A stretch of DNA of 64,000 bases, from positions 1,006,501 through 1,070,500 of the forward strand of contig NZ_LT827010.1 of NCBI RefSeq assembly GCF_900119315.1, read 5' to 3'. Origin of the DNA: Actinoplanes sp. SE50/110 (GTDB taxonomy: Bacteria; Actinomycetota; Actinomycetes; Mycobacteriales; Micromonosporaceae). Under the pieces are notes generated by a model that did not search any database, was not told the origin of the DNA, and saw only the letters and a list, made by a program, of their open reading frames with translations. Positions within the stretch are counted from its first letter, which is position 1. Every line of letters begins with the position of its first letter. A program made the position numbers and the translations under genes. Shown piece by piece: positions 49,790 through 58,542 of the stretch.

Positions 49790-50305
49790 ATGGATCAAGC
49801 CGACGCGGACTTCGCCGAGTTCGTCCGGTCCCGCACGCACTCACTGCTGCGCGCCGCGTTCCTGCTCACCGGTGACCAGCACCTCGCCGAGGACCTGGTC
49901 CAGGAGGCCCTGGCCCGTACCCACCGGTCGTGGAACCGCCTGGATCGGGCCGGGAACGCCGAGGCGTACGCTCGAAAGATCATGTACCACACCCAGGTCT
50001 CCTTCTGGCGGCGCGGCCGGGTCGCCGAGGTCATGCCCGGGGAACTACCGGACCGCGCCGGCGGCGACGGCTCCGACGAGTCCGACGCGACCACTCGGCG
50101 GCTGGTGCTGCGCAACGCCTTGCTCCAGCTCAGCGCCAAGCAGCGGGCGGTGATCGTGCTGCGGTTCTTCGAGGACCACTCCGAGAGCGAGGCCGCCGAG
50201 CTGCTCGGGGTGTCGGTCAACACGGTCAAGACCCAATGCGCCCGGGGGCTGGCGAAGCTGCGCACCCTGCTGCCGGACATGCGGGCATTGGAGGCGCAGG
50301 CGTGA
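49790..50305 (+). CDS. ECF sigma factor (SigE-like, actinobacterial)
   Basis: A 171-residue extracytoplasmic-function sigma factor. Region 2 is visible as LLRAAFLLTGDQHLAEDLVQEALARTHRSW, and region 4 as LSAKQRAVIVLRFFEDHSESEAAELLGVSVNTVKTQCARGLAKL. This is the common short sigma-70 type found in actinobacteria in pairs with a membrane protein. It has no C-terminal extension. Its stop overlaps the GTG of the downstream membrane-anchored propeller protein (GTGA), which is the obvious partner or anti-sigma candidate. Confidence 0.92.
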   Translation: MDQADADFAEFVRSRTHSLLRAAFLLTGDQHLAEDLVQEALARTHRSWNRLDRAGNAEAYARKIMYHTQVSFWRRGRVAEVMPGELPDRAGGDGSDESDATTRRLVLRNALLQLSAKQRAVIVLRFFEDHSESEAAELLGVSVNTVKTQCARGLAKLRTLLPDMRALEAQA

Positions 50306-51372
50306 ACGAGGACCTGCGGCAGTCGCTCTCCGGCATCGCCGACGACGTGCACTTCGTCGACCTGCACGCCCGGGCGCTGGGGCGGTCCCGGCAGATCCGC
50401 CGCAACCGGATCACCGCGGTCACCGCGTCCGCGCTGGCGGTGCTGGGCCTGGCCGGCTTCGGGGTGGCGAACCTCGACGCGTTCCGGACCCGACCGGGCC
50501 CGCCGGCCGTGGTCGCGGCGAGCGTCAGCCCGTCGCCCGGCGCGACGGTCCGCAAGCCGGCGCCGAGCGGCCCGGCCACGGTCACCATGGCGGTGCCCGC
50601 GTCGAAGTCGCTGACCGCGCTGACCGGCGAGCTGTTCTACCGGTCCAAGTCCGGCACGGTGGTCCGGTTCACCGGCGACGGCACCCGGACCACGGTGCTG
50701 GACAGGGCGAACCAGGCGGTCGCGATCTCCCCGGACGGCCGGCAGGTCGCGTACGTGTCGGCCGGCAAGCTCCGGCTGGCCGGTGCCGCCCAGCCGCTGC
50801 TCAGCGGCACGGTCGACATCGCCAAACAGCTGCCGTCCTGGTCGCCGGACGGCACCCGGCTGCTGGTCGCGGCGCCGTCGCCGGCCGTGCTCACCGTCGC
50901 CACCGGCAAGCTCGGCCCGATCCCGGGTGGTCTGAAGGGACAGAATTTCCACTGGTCCGGGGACGGCAGCAAGCTGTTCTACACGGCCGGCCAGCGGATC
51001 CGGGTGGGCGCCGCCACCGTCCCGGTCTTCGGGGACCCCGATGTCGGCCGCAACCCCGAGCAGCTCTCCGGTGACCTGGTGCTGAGCGTGGACCGGACCG
51101 GCGCGCGGTTCGCCCTGCGGCTGAGCAACTCGTTCGACGTGGATCAGCGCCCCGACACGGTGGCCGACGCGAGCACCGGCGCCCTCGACCCGATCCCGGT
51201 GCCCGGCACGGTCGAGTCGGCGCTCTTCGACACCGACGGCAACCTGATGGTCCGGGCCACCGACGGGGACCGCAGGGTGCTCTCGCTGTTCTCGGCCACC
51301 GGGACGCTGCTGGTCCAGGCCACCGAACCGGCCTCGCTGCGCGACCTGGACCTGATCGCCTACACCCGCTGA
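50302..51372 (+). CDS. Membrane-anchored beta-propeller protein, putative anti-sigma partner
   Basis: A 356-residue protein with a short cytoplasmic head (residues 1-32, basic near its end), one transmembrane helix (about 33-54, AVTASALAVLGLAGFGVANL), a Pro/Ser-rich stalk and an extracytoplasmic TolB-like propeller (SPDGRQVAYVS, SPDGTRLLVAA, SGDGSKLFYTA). It overlaps the ECF sigma gene by 4 bases. The architecture is that of an anti-sigma factor or sensor, but no zinc-binding anti-sigma motif (HxxxCxxC) is present in the head, so the inhibitory role is inferred from position alone. Its 3' end overlaps the convergent radical SAM gene by 13 bases. Confidence 0.78.
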   Translation: MNEDLRQSLSGIADDVHFVDLHARALGRSRQIRRNRITAVTASALAVLGLAGFGVANLDAFRTRPGPPAVVAASVSPSPGATVRKPAPSGPATVTMAVPASKSLTALTGELFYRSKSGTVVRFTGDGTRTTVLDRANQAVAISPDGRQVAYVSAGKLRLAGAAQPLLSGTVDIAKQLPSWSPDGTRLLVAAPSPAVLTVATGKLGPIPGGLKGQNFHWSGDGSKLFYTAGQRIRVGAATVPVFGDPDVGRNPEQLSGDLVLSVDRTGARFALRLSNSFDVDQRPDTVADASTGALDPIPVPGTVESALFDTDGNLMVRATDGDRRVLSLFSATGTLLVQATEPASLRDLDLIAYTR

Positions 51373-52529
51373 GCCAGATCGGCGGTCAGCCGCCGGCGCA
51401 CGTGCCGGATCAGGGCGGCCAGGTCGGCGCAGTACACCGACGGATTGCGGAAACCGCCGGGCGCGCGGTAACGGTGCGCGTAGTGCCCGGCACCGCACAC
51501 CCGGTGCAGGTCACAGGCCCGGCAGGCGTCGGACAGGGCGTCGGCGCCGATCTGCCGGGCCACCACGCCGGGATGGTCGAGGACCGCGTCCAGCGGGTCG
51601 GCGGCGATGGTCCGGCCGGTCGCGCACGCCCCCGGATACGCCGATTTGAGGGAGTCGGTCAGCTCGATCGCCCCGTCGCTCTCGATCACCACCACCGCCA
51701 CCGGGCTCAGCCCGATCTGCTCGGACCGGCCGGAACCACCCAGCAGCAGCGCCATCACGTCCTCGAACAGCCGGATCGAGGTCTCCTGGCGGGGTGCGTC
51801 GTACCACCGGTCGAAGACCGCGATCAGCCAGCCGGCGCACGAGGCCGGCGGCGGCGTCTCCCAGTTCGCGTGCGGCAGCAGCAGGTCGATGGCGGGGGGT
51901 CGATACCGCAGCAGCGCCTCGTAGCCGGCGACCGGATCGGTGGCCGGATCGATCGTGCACAGCAGGCCGCCGAAGACGTCCCCGGTGAGCAGCCGCAACC
52001 CACGGTCGACGGCGGCCGAGCTGCCCAGCCCGTCGGGTCGCCGCCGGCGCAGGTCGTTGCTCTCCGCGGCGCCGTCCAGGCTCACCCCGACCCGGACCCG
52101 ATGCCGGCGGAACATCGCGACCGCGGCCTCGTCGAGCAGCGTCCCGTTCGTCTGGATCAGCACCTCCAGACGCCGCCCGGCCGGGAACACCGCCCGGAAA
52201 TCCCCGATCAGCTCATCCAGCAGCGCGGTCCCGGCCAGCATCGGTTCGCCGCCGTGCAGCACCAGCCGCATCTCCGGCAGGTCGTGCGTGTCGGCGTGCT
52301 CGGCCATCCGCCGCGCGGCGAGTCGCCACGTCGCCCGGTCCATCACCCGCGGCCGATCCTGCCAGGACTGGTCGGCCATCGTGTAGACGTAGCAGTAGTC
52401 GCAGGCCAGATTGCACCGCTGATGCACCTTCAGCACCACGTCGCGGAACGGCACCGCCCGATGCCCGGCGCGCCGCAGCGCGGCGACGTCCAGCGACAAC
52501 TCCGGCCACCGCGCCTGCTCGGCGCTCAT
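51360..52529 (-). CDS. Radical SAM/SPASM enzyme of the FxsB family
   Basis: A 389-residue radical SAM protein. The iron-sulfur motif is Cys39-x3-Cys43-x2-Cys46 in RCNLACDYCYVYTMADQSW. The C-terminal SPASM region has CRACDLHRVCGAGHYAHRY with a later Cys in PSVYCADL. The DYCYVYxxADQSW and GAGHYAHRYR phrases are those of FxsB-type maturases, which modify short precursors ending in Phe-x-Ser-x-x. The ATG at 52529 is chosen for AGGGGGT upstream; an ATG at 52557 is possible. No FxSxx precursor or other fxs genes are visible nearby, so it may act on a precursor elsewhere or be a related enzyme with another target. Confidence 0.85.
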   Translation of the reverse strand: MSAEQARWPELSLDVAALRRAGHRAVPFRDVVLKVHQRCNLACDYCYVYTMADQSWQDRPRVMDRATWRLAARRMAEHADTHDLPEMRLVLHGGEPMLAGTALLDELIGDFRAVFPAGRRLEVLIQTNGTLLDEAAVAMFRRHRVRVGVSLDGAAESNDLRRRRPDGLGSSAAVDRGLRLLTGDVFGGLLCTIDPATDPVAGYEALLRYRPPAIDLLLPHANWETPPPASCAGWLIAVFDRWYDAPRQETSIRLFEDVMALLLGGSGRSEQIGLSPVAVVVIESDGAIELTDSLKSAYPGACATGRTIAADPLDAVLDHPGVVARQIGADALSDACRACDLHRVCGAGHYAHRYRAPGGFRNPSVYCADLAALIRHVRRRLTADLAQRV

Positions 52530-52691
52530 CCCGACCCCCTCGTCACCCGCCCGTTGCATGCTAGAAGACCCCCGGACCGCGGCCCGGCGCCGGGTTTCCG
52601 CTGCCCGCTGCCGCCATTGCGGTCGTACGACATGAGCCCCCGCCCCGCACGGTGATCCCGGGACCACCGTGCGGACCGGCCGGGAAGCAGG

Positions 52692-54262
52692 TCAGACGGC
52701 GCGACGGGCGGCGCTGCTCATCGCGGCGTGCCGGGCGGCTTCCGGGGTCGACCCGACGCCGGCACCCCAGCGTTCCACCTCGGCGATCCGGCAACGAACG
52801 TACGAAATGATCGCCTCCCGGAAGTTTCCGGTGACCTCCTCGATCACCTCGACGCCGTCCAGGTCGACCGGGAATCCGGGGTGGACCAGGTATTCGTCGC
52901 GGAACAGCGACCACAGTTCGGCCGGGGTCAGCTCGCCGCCGCCGGCCCGTCCCTCGCTCGCGGCCTGGGCCAGCGCGCCGACCTCGACCCGCAGGCCGGG
53001 CGGCAGGTCCAGGCCGTGCCCGGTGCGCAGCAGGTAGGCCACCCCACCCTTGCCGGACTGGCTGTTCACCCGGATCACCGCCTCGTAGGAGCGGCCCACG
53101 TCGGCCGGGTCGACCGGCAGGTACGGCACCTCCCACGGCGCCTCGGACTCGGGCACGCCCAGCGCGGCGGCGCGTTTGGCGTGGAAGATCATGCCTTTGT
53201 CGATGGCGTCCTGGTGGGTGCCGGAGAACGCGGTGTAGACCAGGTCGCCGGCGTACGGGTGGCGATCCGGCACGGGCATCCGGTTGTAGTGCTCGACGGT
53301 CCGGCGCACCGCATCGATGTCCGAGAAGTCCAGCTTCGGGTCGATGCCCTGGGTGTACAGGTTCATCGCCAGCGTGACCAGGTCGACGTTGCCGGTGCGT
53401 TCACCGTTGCCGAACAGGCAGCCCTCGACCCGTTGCGCGCCGGCCAGCACGGCCAGTTCGGCGCAGGCCACCCCGGTGCCGCGGTCGTTGTGCGGGTGCA
53501 CCGACAGGATCACGTCGTTGCGCCGGTCCAGGTGCCGGCTCATCCATTCGATCTGGTCGGCGTACACGTTCGGGGTGGCGCATTCGACCGTGGCCGGCAG
53601 GTTGTGGATCACCGGCCGGTCCGGGGCGGCGTCCCACCGCCCGGTGACCGCGTTGCAGACGTCCAGCACGAACTCCGGTTCGGTCAGGTTGAAGACCTCA
53701 GGACTGAACTCGAAGCGGGTGTACGTGTGAGCCAGTCGATCAGTTTCGGACAGCACCACCCCGGCCGCGTGCAGGATCCTTGTCCTGAGCCCGGCCCGGG
53801 ACGCCCGCAGCACCACGTCGCGCCAGGTCGGTGCGGTCGCCGTGTACATGTGCACGACCGCCCTGGCCAGGCCGTCGATCGATGCCACGGTCCGCCTGAT
53901 CAGGTCGTCCCGGGCGGCGGTGAAGACGACCACGGTGACGTCGTCCGGGACCAGGTCGTCACGCTCGGCCAGTAACCGGACGAAGTCGAAGTCCAACCCG
54001 CTCGCCGACGGGTAGCCGACCTCGATCTCCTTGAAACCCATCGCGACCATCATGGTGAAGGCGCGCAGTTTGCGGTCGGCGTCCATCGGTTCGGCCAGCG
54101 CCTGGTTGCCGTCGCGCAGGTCGACCGGGACCCACAGGGGGCGGCGGTCGGCCGCCGGGTGGGCCAGGTGCGGTCGGTGATCGGCACGTCGACCCGCTCG
54201 TGGGCGGGGCGGTAACGGTGGAACGGCATCGGGCTGGGCTGCTGCGGATTCCAGGTGATCAT
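52692..54262 (-). pseudogene. leuA: 2-isopropylmalate synthase (leuA) with apparent one-base frameshift
   Basis: The first enzyme of leucine synthesis, which condenses acetyl-CoA with 2-oxoisovalerate. All hallmarks are present: [16 protein letters not shown] start, DLRDGNQAL with the metal ligand Asp, [11 protein letters not shown] and [11 protein letters not shown], then the regulatory C-terminal domain. The N-terminal 40 or so codons are in one frame and the rest in another. The break is in a run of five G (54137-54141; C on the coding strand); one more base would restore the frame and give 523 residues. Given an intact leader peptide and hairpin upstream, an error in a homopolymer is more likely than a dead gene, but a true mutation cannot be excluded from this read. 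Confidence 0.85.
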
Positions 54263-54324
54263 GACGGGGCTCCAGAACGGGTTTGCCGGGAAACGGACAT
54301 CGACCGGCAAAGCACGAACAGCCC

Positions 54325-54365
54325 CCACGGCGGGGAGCCGGTCGTCGGATCAGGCCCCGCCGTGG
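54325..54365 (-). promoter_or_regulatory. leuA attenuator-type hairpin
   Basis: On the leuA strand CCACGGCGGGG pairs perfectly over 11 bases with CCCCGCCGTGG. The first arm overlaps the end of the leader peptide codons, just after its three Leu codons, and the second arm lies 63 bases before the leuA ATG. Ribosome stalling at the Leu codons would change pairing here. No T run follows. Confidence 0.7.
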
Positions 54366-54397
54366 CGGCTGAGAAGCAGCGCCACGAAATGCGTCAC
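54350..54397 (-). CDS. leuA leader peptide, 15 residues with Leu-Leu-Leu
   Basis: A 16-codon reading frame starting GTG reads [15 protein letters not shown]. Three consecutive Leu codons (CTG CTT CTC) are followed by the stop within a hairpin, the classical layout of leucine attenuation seen before leuA in actinobacteria. It is too short for normal gene finding. Its position 88 bases before leuA, and its content, make the call fairly secure. Confidence 0.78.
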   Translation of the reverse strand: MTHFVALLLSRHGGA

Positions 54398-54453
54398 GAT
54401 CGGGACCATACCCGACGCGCAGAGGCCACGACCGGACTGCTTGGATAGTGGGA

Positions 54454-55272
54454 ATGTCCAGGACAATGCGGGTCTCCACGCGGAACGCGACCTTCCAGCA
54501 GTGGCAGGCGCTGCTCACCAACCGCACCAAACGGCACCGGGCCGGCGAGTTCGTGGTGCAGGGCGTCCGCCCGATCACGCTCGCCGTCGACCACGGCTGG
54601 CCGGTGCACGCGGTCCTGCTCGACGACGCCCGTCGCCTGTCCCGGTGGAGCCGGGACGTCCTGGACCGCACCGACGCGGCCCGGTTCGCCGTCTCCGGCG
54701 AGCTGATGCACGAGCTGGGCGGCAAGGACGAGGAGTCGCCCGAGCTGCTCGCCGTGGTCGGCATGCCGGCCGACGACCTCACCCGGATCGGGGCCGGGCC
54801 GGACATGCTCGCCCTGGTCTTCGACCGGCCCACCACGCCGGCCAACATCGGCGCCCTGGTCCGTTCGGCCGACGCGTTCGGCGCCACCGGGCTGATCATC
54901 GCCGGTCACGCCGCCGACCCGTACGACCCGAAGGCGGTCCGGGCCAGCACCGGCTCGCTGTTCGCCCTGCCGGTGGTGCAGGTCGCCAGTCACCGTGAGG
55001 TGGTCGACCACGTGATCGGCCTGCGCCGTGGCGGTCTCCCGGTGGAGATCCTCGGCAGCGACGAGGGCGGGGACGTGGACCTGGACGAGCACGACCTGAC
55101 CGGGCCCAAGGTGATCGCGATCGGCAACGAGACCCGCGGGCTCAGCGGCGCCTGGCGGGAGGCCTGCGACCACATCCTGCGCATCCCGATGACCGGCGCG
55201 GCCAGCTCGCTGAACGCCGCGGCGGCCGGCTCCGTGGTCCTCTACGAAGCCGCCCGCCAGCGCCGTCACTAG
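54454..55272 (+). CDS. SpoU/TrmH-family RNA 2'-O-methyltransferase
   Basis: A 272-residue SPOUT methyltransferase. The N-terminal RNA-binding part (about 1-100) is followed by the three SpoU motifs: [18 protein letters not shown] (motif 1), [12 protein letters not shown] (motif 2) and [23 protein letters not shown] (motif 3), which form the SAM-binding knot. Such enzymes methylate rRNA or tRNA ribose; the thiostrepton-resistance TsnR belongs to the same family. The ATG at 54454 is preferred over a GTG at 54448 and an ATG at 54466, without a strong ribosome-binding site to decide. It is divergent from leuA and overlaps the convergent oxidoreductase by 4 bases. Housekeeping function is most likely. 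Confidence 0.88.
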   Translation: MSRTMRVSTRNATFQQWQALLTNRTKRHRAGEFVVQGVRPITLAVDHGWPVHAVLLDDARRLSRWSRDVLDRTDAARFAVSGELMHELGGKDEESPELLAVVGMPADDLTRIGAGPDMLALVFDRPTTPANIGALVRSADAFGATGLIIAGHAADPYDPKAVRASTGSLFALPVVQVASHREVVDHVIGLRRGGLPVEILGSDEGGDVDLDEHDLTGPKVIAIGNETRGLSGAWREACDHILRIPMTGAASSLNAAAAGSVVLYEAARQRRH

Positions 55273-56348
55273 ACCTGCGCGCCCAGCACATCGAGGAATC
55301 TCTCGATGTGGAAGGTGGCCTTGATCCTGGCGGTCGTCTCCGGGCCGAGCAGGCCGGCGTCCGCATCGTAGGTGACCCCGCCGTGCGGCCCGAGCGGCAG
55401 CACGATCCCGTCCGGCGCCGGCTCGTACGCGGTCAGCGGCCCGCCGCCGATCAGCGCCCGGATGTTGGCGGCCACCACCTCACCGTGCCGGGCCGCGGCC
55501 CGGGCCATCTTCAGCTCGTCGGTCCCGGCCAGGTCCCCGACCGCGAAGACCCGGTCGTGTCCGGCCACCCGCAGGTGCTCGGTGACCGCGAGCCGCCCGT
55601 CGGCCCGCCGCGCCCCGGCCAGCGACCCGTCGGCGTACTCCGACCGGACCCCGGTCCCGTGGCAGGGGAACCACAGGTCGGCCGCGATGATCTCCCCGGC
55701 CGCCGTGGTGACGGTGAACGGGCGGACCGTGCCCGGCTCCACTGCCGGTGGCGCGGTCAGGGCCGTCCCGAGCAGCAGCCGGACGCCGAGCGCGTCCAGC
55801 TGCCGGCGCAGCTCGGCCCGGAACGCGTCCGGGAACCGGCCGCCGACCAGGTCCGGCGCCCGGTCCAGCACGGTGATCCGGGTCGTCGGCCAGGCGGCCG
55901 CGATCTCGCCGGCGAACTCCAGCCCGATCGGCCCGGCCCCGACCAGCAGCACGTGCGACGCCCGGGACAGGGCGTCCCGGACCGCCCCCAGCCGTTCCCG
56001 CGCGACGGCGGTGTCCGGGCTGTCCATCCGGGACGGGAACGGGCTGCTCGACCCGGTGGCCAGCACCAGGTAGTCGGCGTGCAGCCGCTCCCCGGAGGCC
56101 AGCTCCACCGTCTCCGGCGTGACCCGGATGGCGCGGGACCGGATCACCCTGCCACGGGGGAGCAGTCCGTCGTACCGGATGAAGATCCGGTCGGTCCAGT
56201 CCGGGTCGACCGCGGCGCGCAGCGCGGCCACGTGGTGCACGAACGTCTCGGTGGGCTCGACCAGCGTCACGTCGGCCACGTCGTCCAGCGCGGCCGCCGC
56301 GACGATGCCGGCGTAACCGCCACCCACCACGATCACTTCAGGTTTCAT
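55269..56348 (-). CDS. FAD-dependent pyridine nucleotide-disulfide-type oxidoreductase (NDH-2/AIF-like)
   Basis: A 359-residue flavoprotein. The N-terminal FAD fold is VIVVGGGYAGIVAAAAL (GxGxxG type), a second Rossmann fold is VLLVGAGPIGLEFAGEIAA for NAD(P)H, and the late FAD motif is VFAVGDLAG. No redox-active CxxxxC is present, so it is not a thiol reductase; it resembles NDH-2, AIF or FSP1-like quinone reductases. A 100-base gap separates it from a divergent MmyB-like regulator, which in this arrangement often controls a short-chain or flavin enzyme next door. Confidence 0.85.
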   Translation of the reverse strand: MKPEVIVVGGGYAGIVAAAALDDVADVTLVEPTETFVHHVAALRAAVDPDWTDRIFIRYDGLLPRGRVIRSRAIRVTPETVELASGERLHADYLVLATGSSSPFPSRMDSPDTAVARERLGAVRDALSRASHVLLVGAGPIGLEFAGEIAAAWPTTRITVLDRAPDLVGGRFPDAFRAELRRQLDALGVRLLLGTALTAPPAVEPGTVRPFTVTTAAGEIIAADLWFPCHGTGVRSEYADGSLAGARRADGRLAVTEHLRVAGHDRVFAVGDLAGTDELKMARAAARHGEVVAANIRALIGGGPLTAYEPAPDGIVLPLGPHGGVTYDADAGLLGPETTARIKATFHIERFLDVLGAQV

Positions 56349-56448
56349 GGCCTGAGCCTGTGCCGTCCGGCGGCCGGCAGGGAGGCCGCGCTCAGGGTGG
56401 TAGTGGCAGGGACACCCTCGGCGGCCGGGACCGGGTTACCGTCGGGCG

Positions 56449-57273
56449 GTGAGCGACAACGAGCTGGGCGCCTTCCTGCGCGCCCGGCGGGCCGAGGTCA
56501 CCCCGGCCGAGGTGGGCCTGCCGCCCGGTTCCCGGCGCCGGACGCCCGGGCTGCGCCGGGCCGAGGTGGCGATGCTCGCCGGGGTCAGCGTGGAATATCT
56601 GATCCGCCTGGAACAGGGGCGGGACCGCCGGCCGTCGCCGCAGGTGCTGGCCGCGCTCGCCGGGCCGCTGCGGCTGACCGCCGCCGAGCGCGCCCGCCTC
56701 TACCGGCTGACCAAGTCGGCGAGCGGATTCACCTGCGGGGCGGGGGAGCGGGCGCCGTCCCGGACCGTCCGGCCCGGCCTGCGCGCGGTGCTCGACCAGC
56801 TGGAGCCCGCCGCCGCGGCGCTGCTCAACCAGGTGGGTGACGTGCTGGCGCACACCGCCGGGTTCGCCCGGCTGGCCGCCCCGATCGGGCTGCTCGACGG
56901 CGCCGAACCCAATCTGACCCGGTACGTCTTCACCGACCCCCGGGCACGCACCGCGTACCCGGACTGGGCTCAGGTGGCCGACGAGCGGGTGGCCGCGCTC
57001 AAGAACGGGCCGCCCCGGCCGGACTTCACCGACGAGATGCTGCTGCTGGCCGGCGCGGAGTTCGCCGAGCGGGCCGAGCGGGTGCCCGGGGTGCCGCGCC
57101 CGCACGGGGTGCTGCGCCTGGAGCATCCGGCGGCCGGCCCGCTGCGGCTCGCCTACGAGATCCTGGAGTTGCCCGGCGACGAGGGTCTGCGGCTGCTGAT
57201 CCAGCTCCCGGCCGACGAGGCCACCGCTGAGGCGCTGCGGGCGCTGGCCCCGCTGCGACTGGTGGCCGGCTGA
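56449..57273 (+). CDS. MmyB-like XRE-family transcriptional regulator
   Basis: A 274-residue regulator with an N-terminal XRE helix-turn-helix (residues 5-75; LGAFLRARRAEVTPAEVGLP and RRAEVAMLAGVSVEYLIRLEQGRDRRPS) and a C-terminal MmyB-type PAS-like ligand domain with NxxRYVF and DPRARTAYPDW phrases. The family is abundant in Actinobacteria and usually sits divergent from a dehydrogenase it controls; here that is the FAD oxidoreductase. It starts with GTG. Its stop codon lies in the first unit of a 31-base tandem repeat. Confidence 0.9.
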   Translation: MSDNELGAFLRARRAEVTPAEVGLPPGSRRRTPGLRRAEVAMLAGVSVEYLIRLEQGRDRRPSPQVLAALAGPLRLTAAERARLYRLTKSASGFTCGAGERAPSRTVRPGLRAVLDQLEPAAAALLNQVGDVLAHTAGFARLAAPIGLLDGAEPNLTRYVFTDPRARTAYPDWAQVADERVAALKNGPPRPDFTDEMLLLAGAEFAERAERVPGVPRPHGVLRLEHPAAGPLRLAYEILELPGDEGLRLLIQLPADEATAEALRALAPLRLVAG

Positions 57274-57357
57274 TCAGCAGACCGGCAGGCCGGGTGCCGG
57301 CTGATCAGCAGAGCGGCGGGCTGCGTGCCGGCTGATCAGCAGAGCGGCGGGTCGGGG
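57265..57357. repeat. Three tandem 31-bp units with a GCTGATCAGC palindrome
   Basis: Units start at 57265, 57296 and 57327 with GCCGGCTGATCAGCAGA followed by related GC-rich bases. Copies 2 and 3 are the most alike. Each contains the perfect 10-base palindrome GCTGATCAGC. The first unit includes the stop codon of the MmyB-like gene; the array fills the gap to the convergent hydrolase gene. Confidence 0.9.
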
Positions 57358-57365
57358 CTTGCCGA

Positions 57366-58385
57366 TCAGGCGACCGGCAGCGGCGTCAGCCGGATGTCGC
57401 CGACGCTGATCTCGGCCATCGCGTCCAGCGCCGCGCTGCCCGCCACGAAGTAGCCGTCGTGGCCGCACACGTTCCCGGCCGGCAGCGGCAGCGCCCCGAA
57501 GCCGGGGTCGATCGGCAGTCGCCCGTGCCCCAGTCCGAAGATCCGGATGCCGGGCAGCTTGCGGGTCCAGTCGTCGGGCGCGCTGCCCGCCCAGATCCGG
57601 GCGGTCCCGCCCAGCTGGTCGCGGCCGCTGACGCCCATTCCCGGGCTGCCGATCACCACGACGTCGCCGACCTGGGCCGGCAGGTGGGCCACGGCCCACC
57701 CGGCGACGATCGACCCGTAGCTGTGCCCGACCACCGTGATCCGCTGACCGGGGTGCCGCGCCACCAGCCCGCCGACGAACCGTTCGAGGGCGAGGGCCCC
57801 GCTGGCCGCCCGGTCCTCGCGCAGCGCCGCCCGGCGGATGCCCTCCGGCGGGTCGTAGCCCAGCCAAGCGATCACCGCGACCCGTTCCCCGGTACCGATC
57901 CGCTGGTACAGCTGGTGCGCCTGCCAAGAGGGGGAGCGCCGGCGCACGCCGCCGAGCCCGGTGTCGAAGTCGGCGAGCGTGTTGTCGACCCCGGGGATCA
58001 GGATCACCACCCGGTCGACGGTGTCCAGGTCGCCGAAGACCTCGGCGATCCGCCCGTCGCCGCGCCGGTCCAGGGCGAGGATCTGCCGCCCGGCGTATCC
58101 GGGCGTCCGGTTCGCCGCGTAGCGCAGGCCCGGCGGCGCGCCGTCCAGGTTGCCGACCACTGTGGGGTACTCGCGGGCCAGGTCGTCCGCCGCGGCGGCC
58201 GGGAGACCGGCGAAGAAGGCGGCGATCCGGTCCGGCGCGGTGCTCGCCGGGTCCGGGAGATGCCGGGCGTCCGCCCGCCAGTCGGCGATCCGGTCAGGCT
58301 GCTCGGCGGTCGCCGACGTCGGCCCGAAGAGCCCGAGTGCCGGCACCAGGAGCAGCGCCACTGCCACGATCCACCAGCGAGTCAT
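57366..58385 (-). CDS. Secreted or membrane-anchored alpha/beta hydrolase (DUF1023)
   Basis: A 339-residue protein with an N-terminal hydrophobic signal or anchor (WWIVAVALLLVPALGLFG) and a DUF1023 alpha/beta hydrolase domain: VILIPGVDNTLADFD, the nucleophile elbow GHSYGS, and a C-terminal GHDGYF with the likely catalytic His. The start ATG at 58385 follows GAGGGGG. The family is common in actinobacteria and poorly characterised. It is divergent from the LacI-family gene (157-base gap) and convergent with the MmyB regulator. Substrate unknown. Confidence 0.83.
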   Translation of the reverse strand: MTRWWIVAVALLLVPALGLFGPTSATAEQPDRIADWRADARHLPDPASTAPDRIAAFFAGLPAAAADDLAREYPTVVGNLDGAPPGLRYAANRTPGYAGRQILALDRRGDGRIAEVFGDLDTVDRVVILIPGVDNTLADFDTGLGGVRRRSPSWQAHQLYQRIGTGERVAVIAWLGYDPPEGIRRAALREDRAASGALALERFVGGLVARHPGQRITVVGHSYGSIVAGWAVAHLPAQVGDVVVIGSPGMGVSGRDQLGGTARIWAGSAPDDWTRKLPGIRIFGLGHGRLPIDPGFGALPLPAGNVCGHDGYFVAGSAALDAMAEISVGDIRLTPLPVA

Positions 58386-58542
58386 CGTTTCCCCCTCAGG
58401 GCCGTCCTCCGATGTGCGACGAAGGTAGGAGGACGACTTGGCGGAGAACGTCAATCCGTGGCGGGAGGTCACGCGTAGTACCGGGGGGCTACCCGGTCAC
58501 TGCCCGGTATGCACGGCAGCGAGGAGCATCTATGATTCGCCG

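Noticed and set aside
52560..52691. Possible FxSxx precursor upstream of the radical SAM gene
   Set aside because: The only short frame on that strand (about 35 codons) does not end in Phe-x-Ser-x-x and has no leader-like features.
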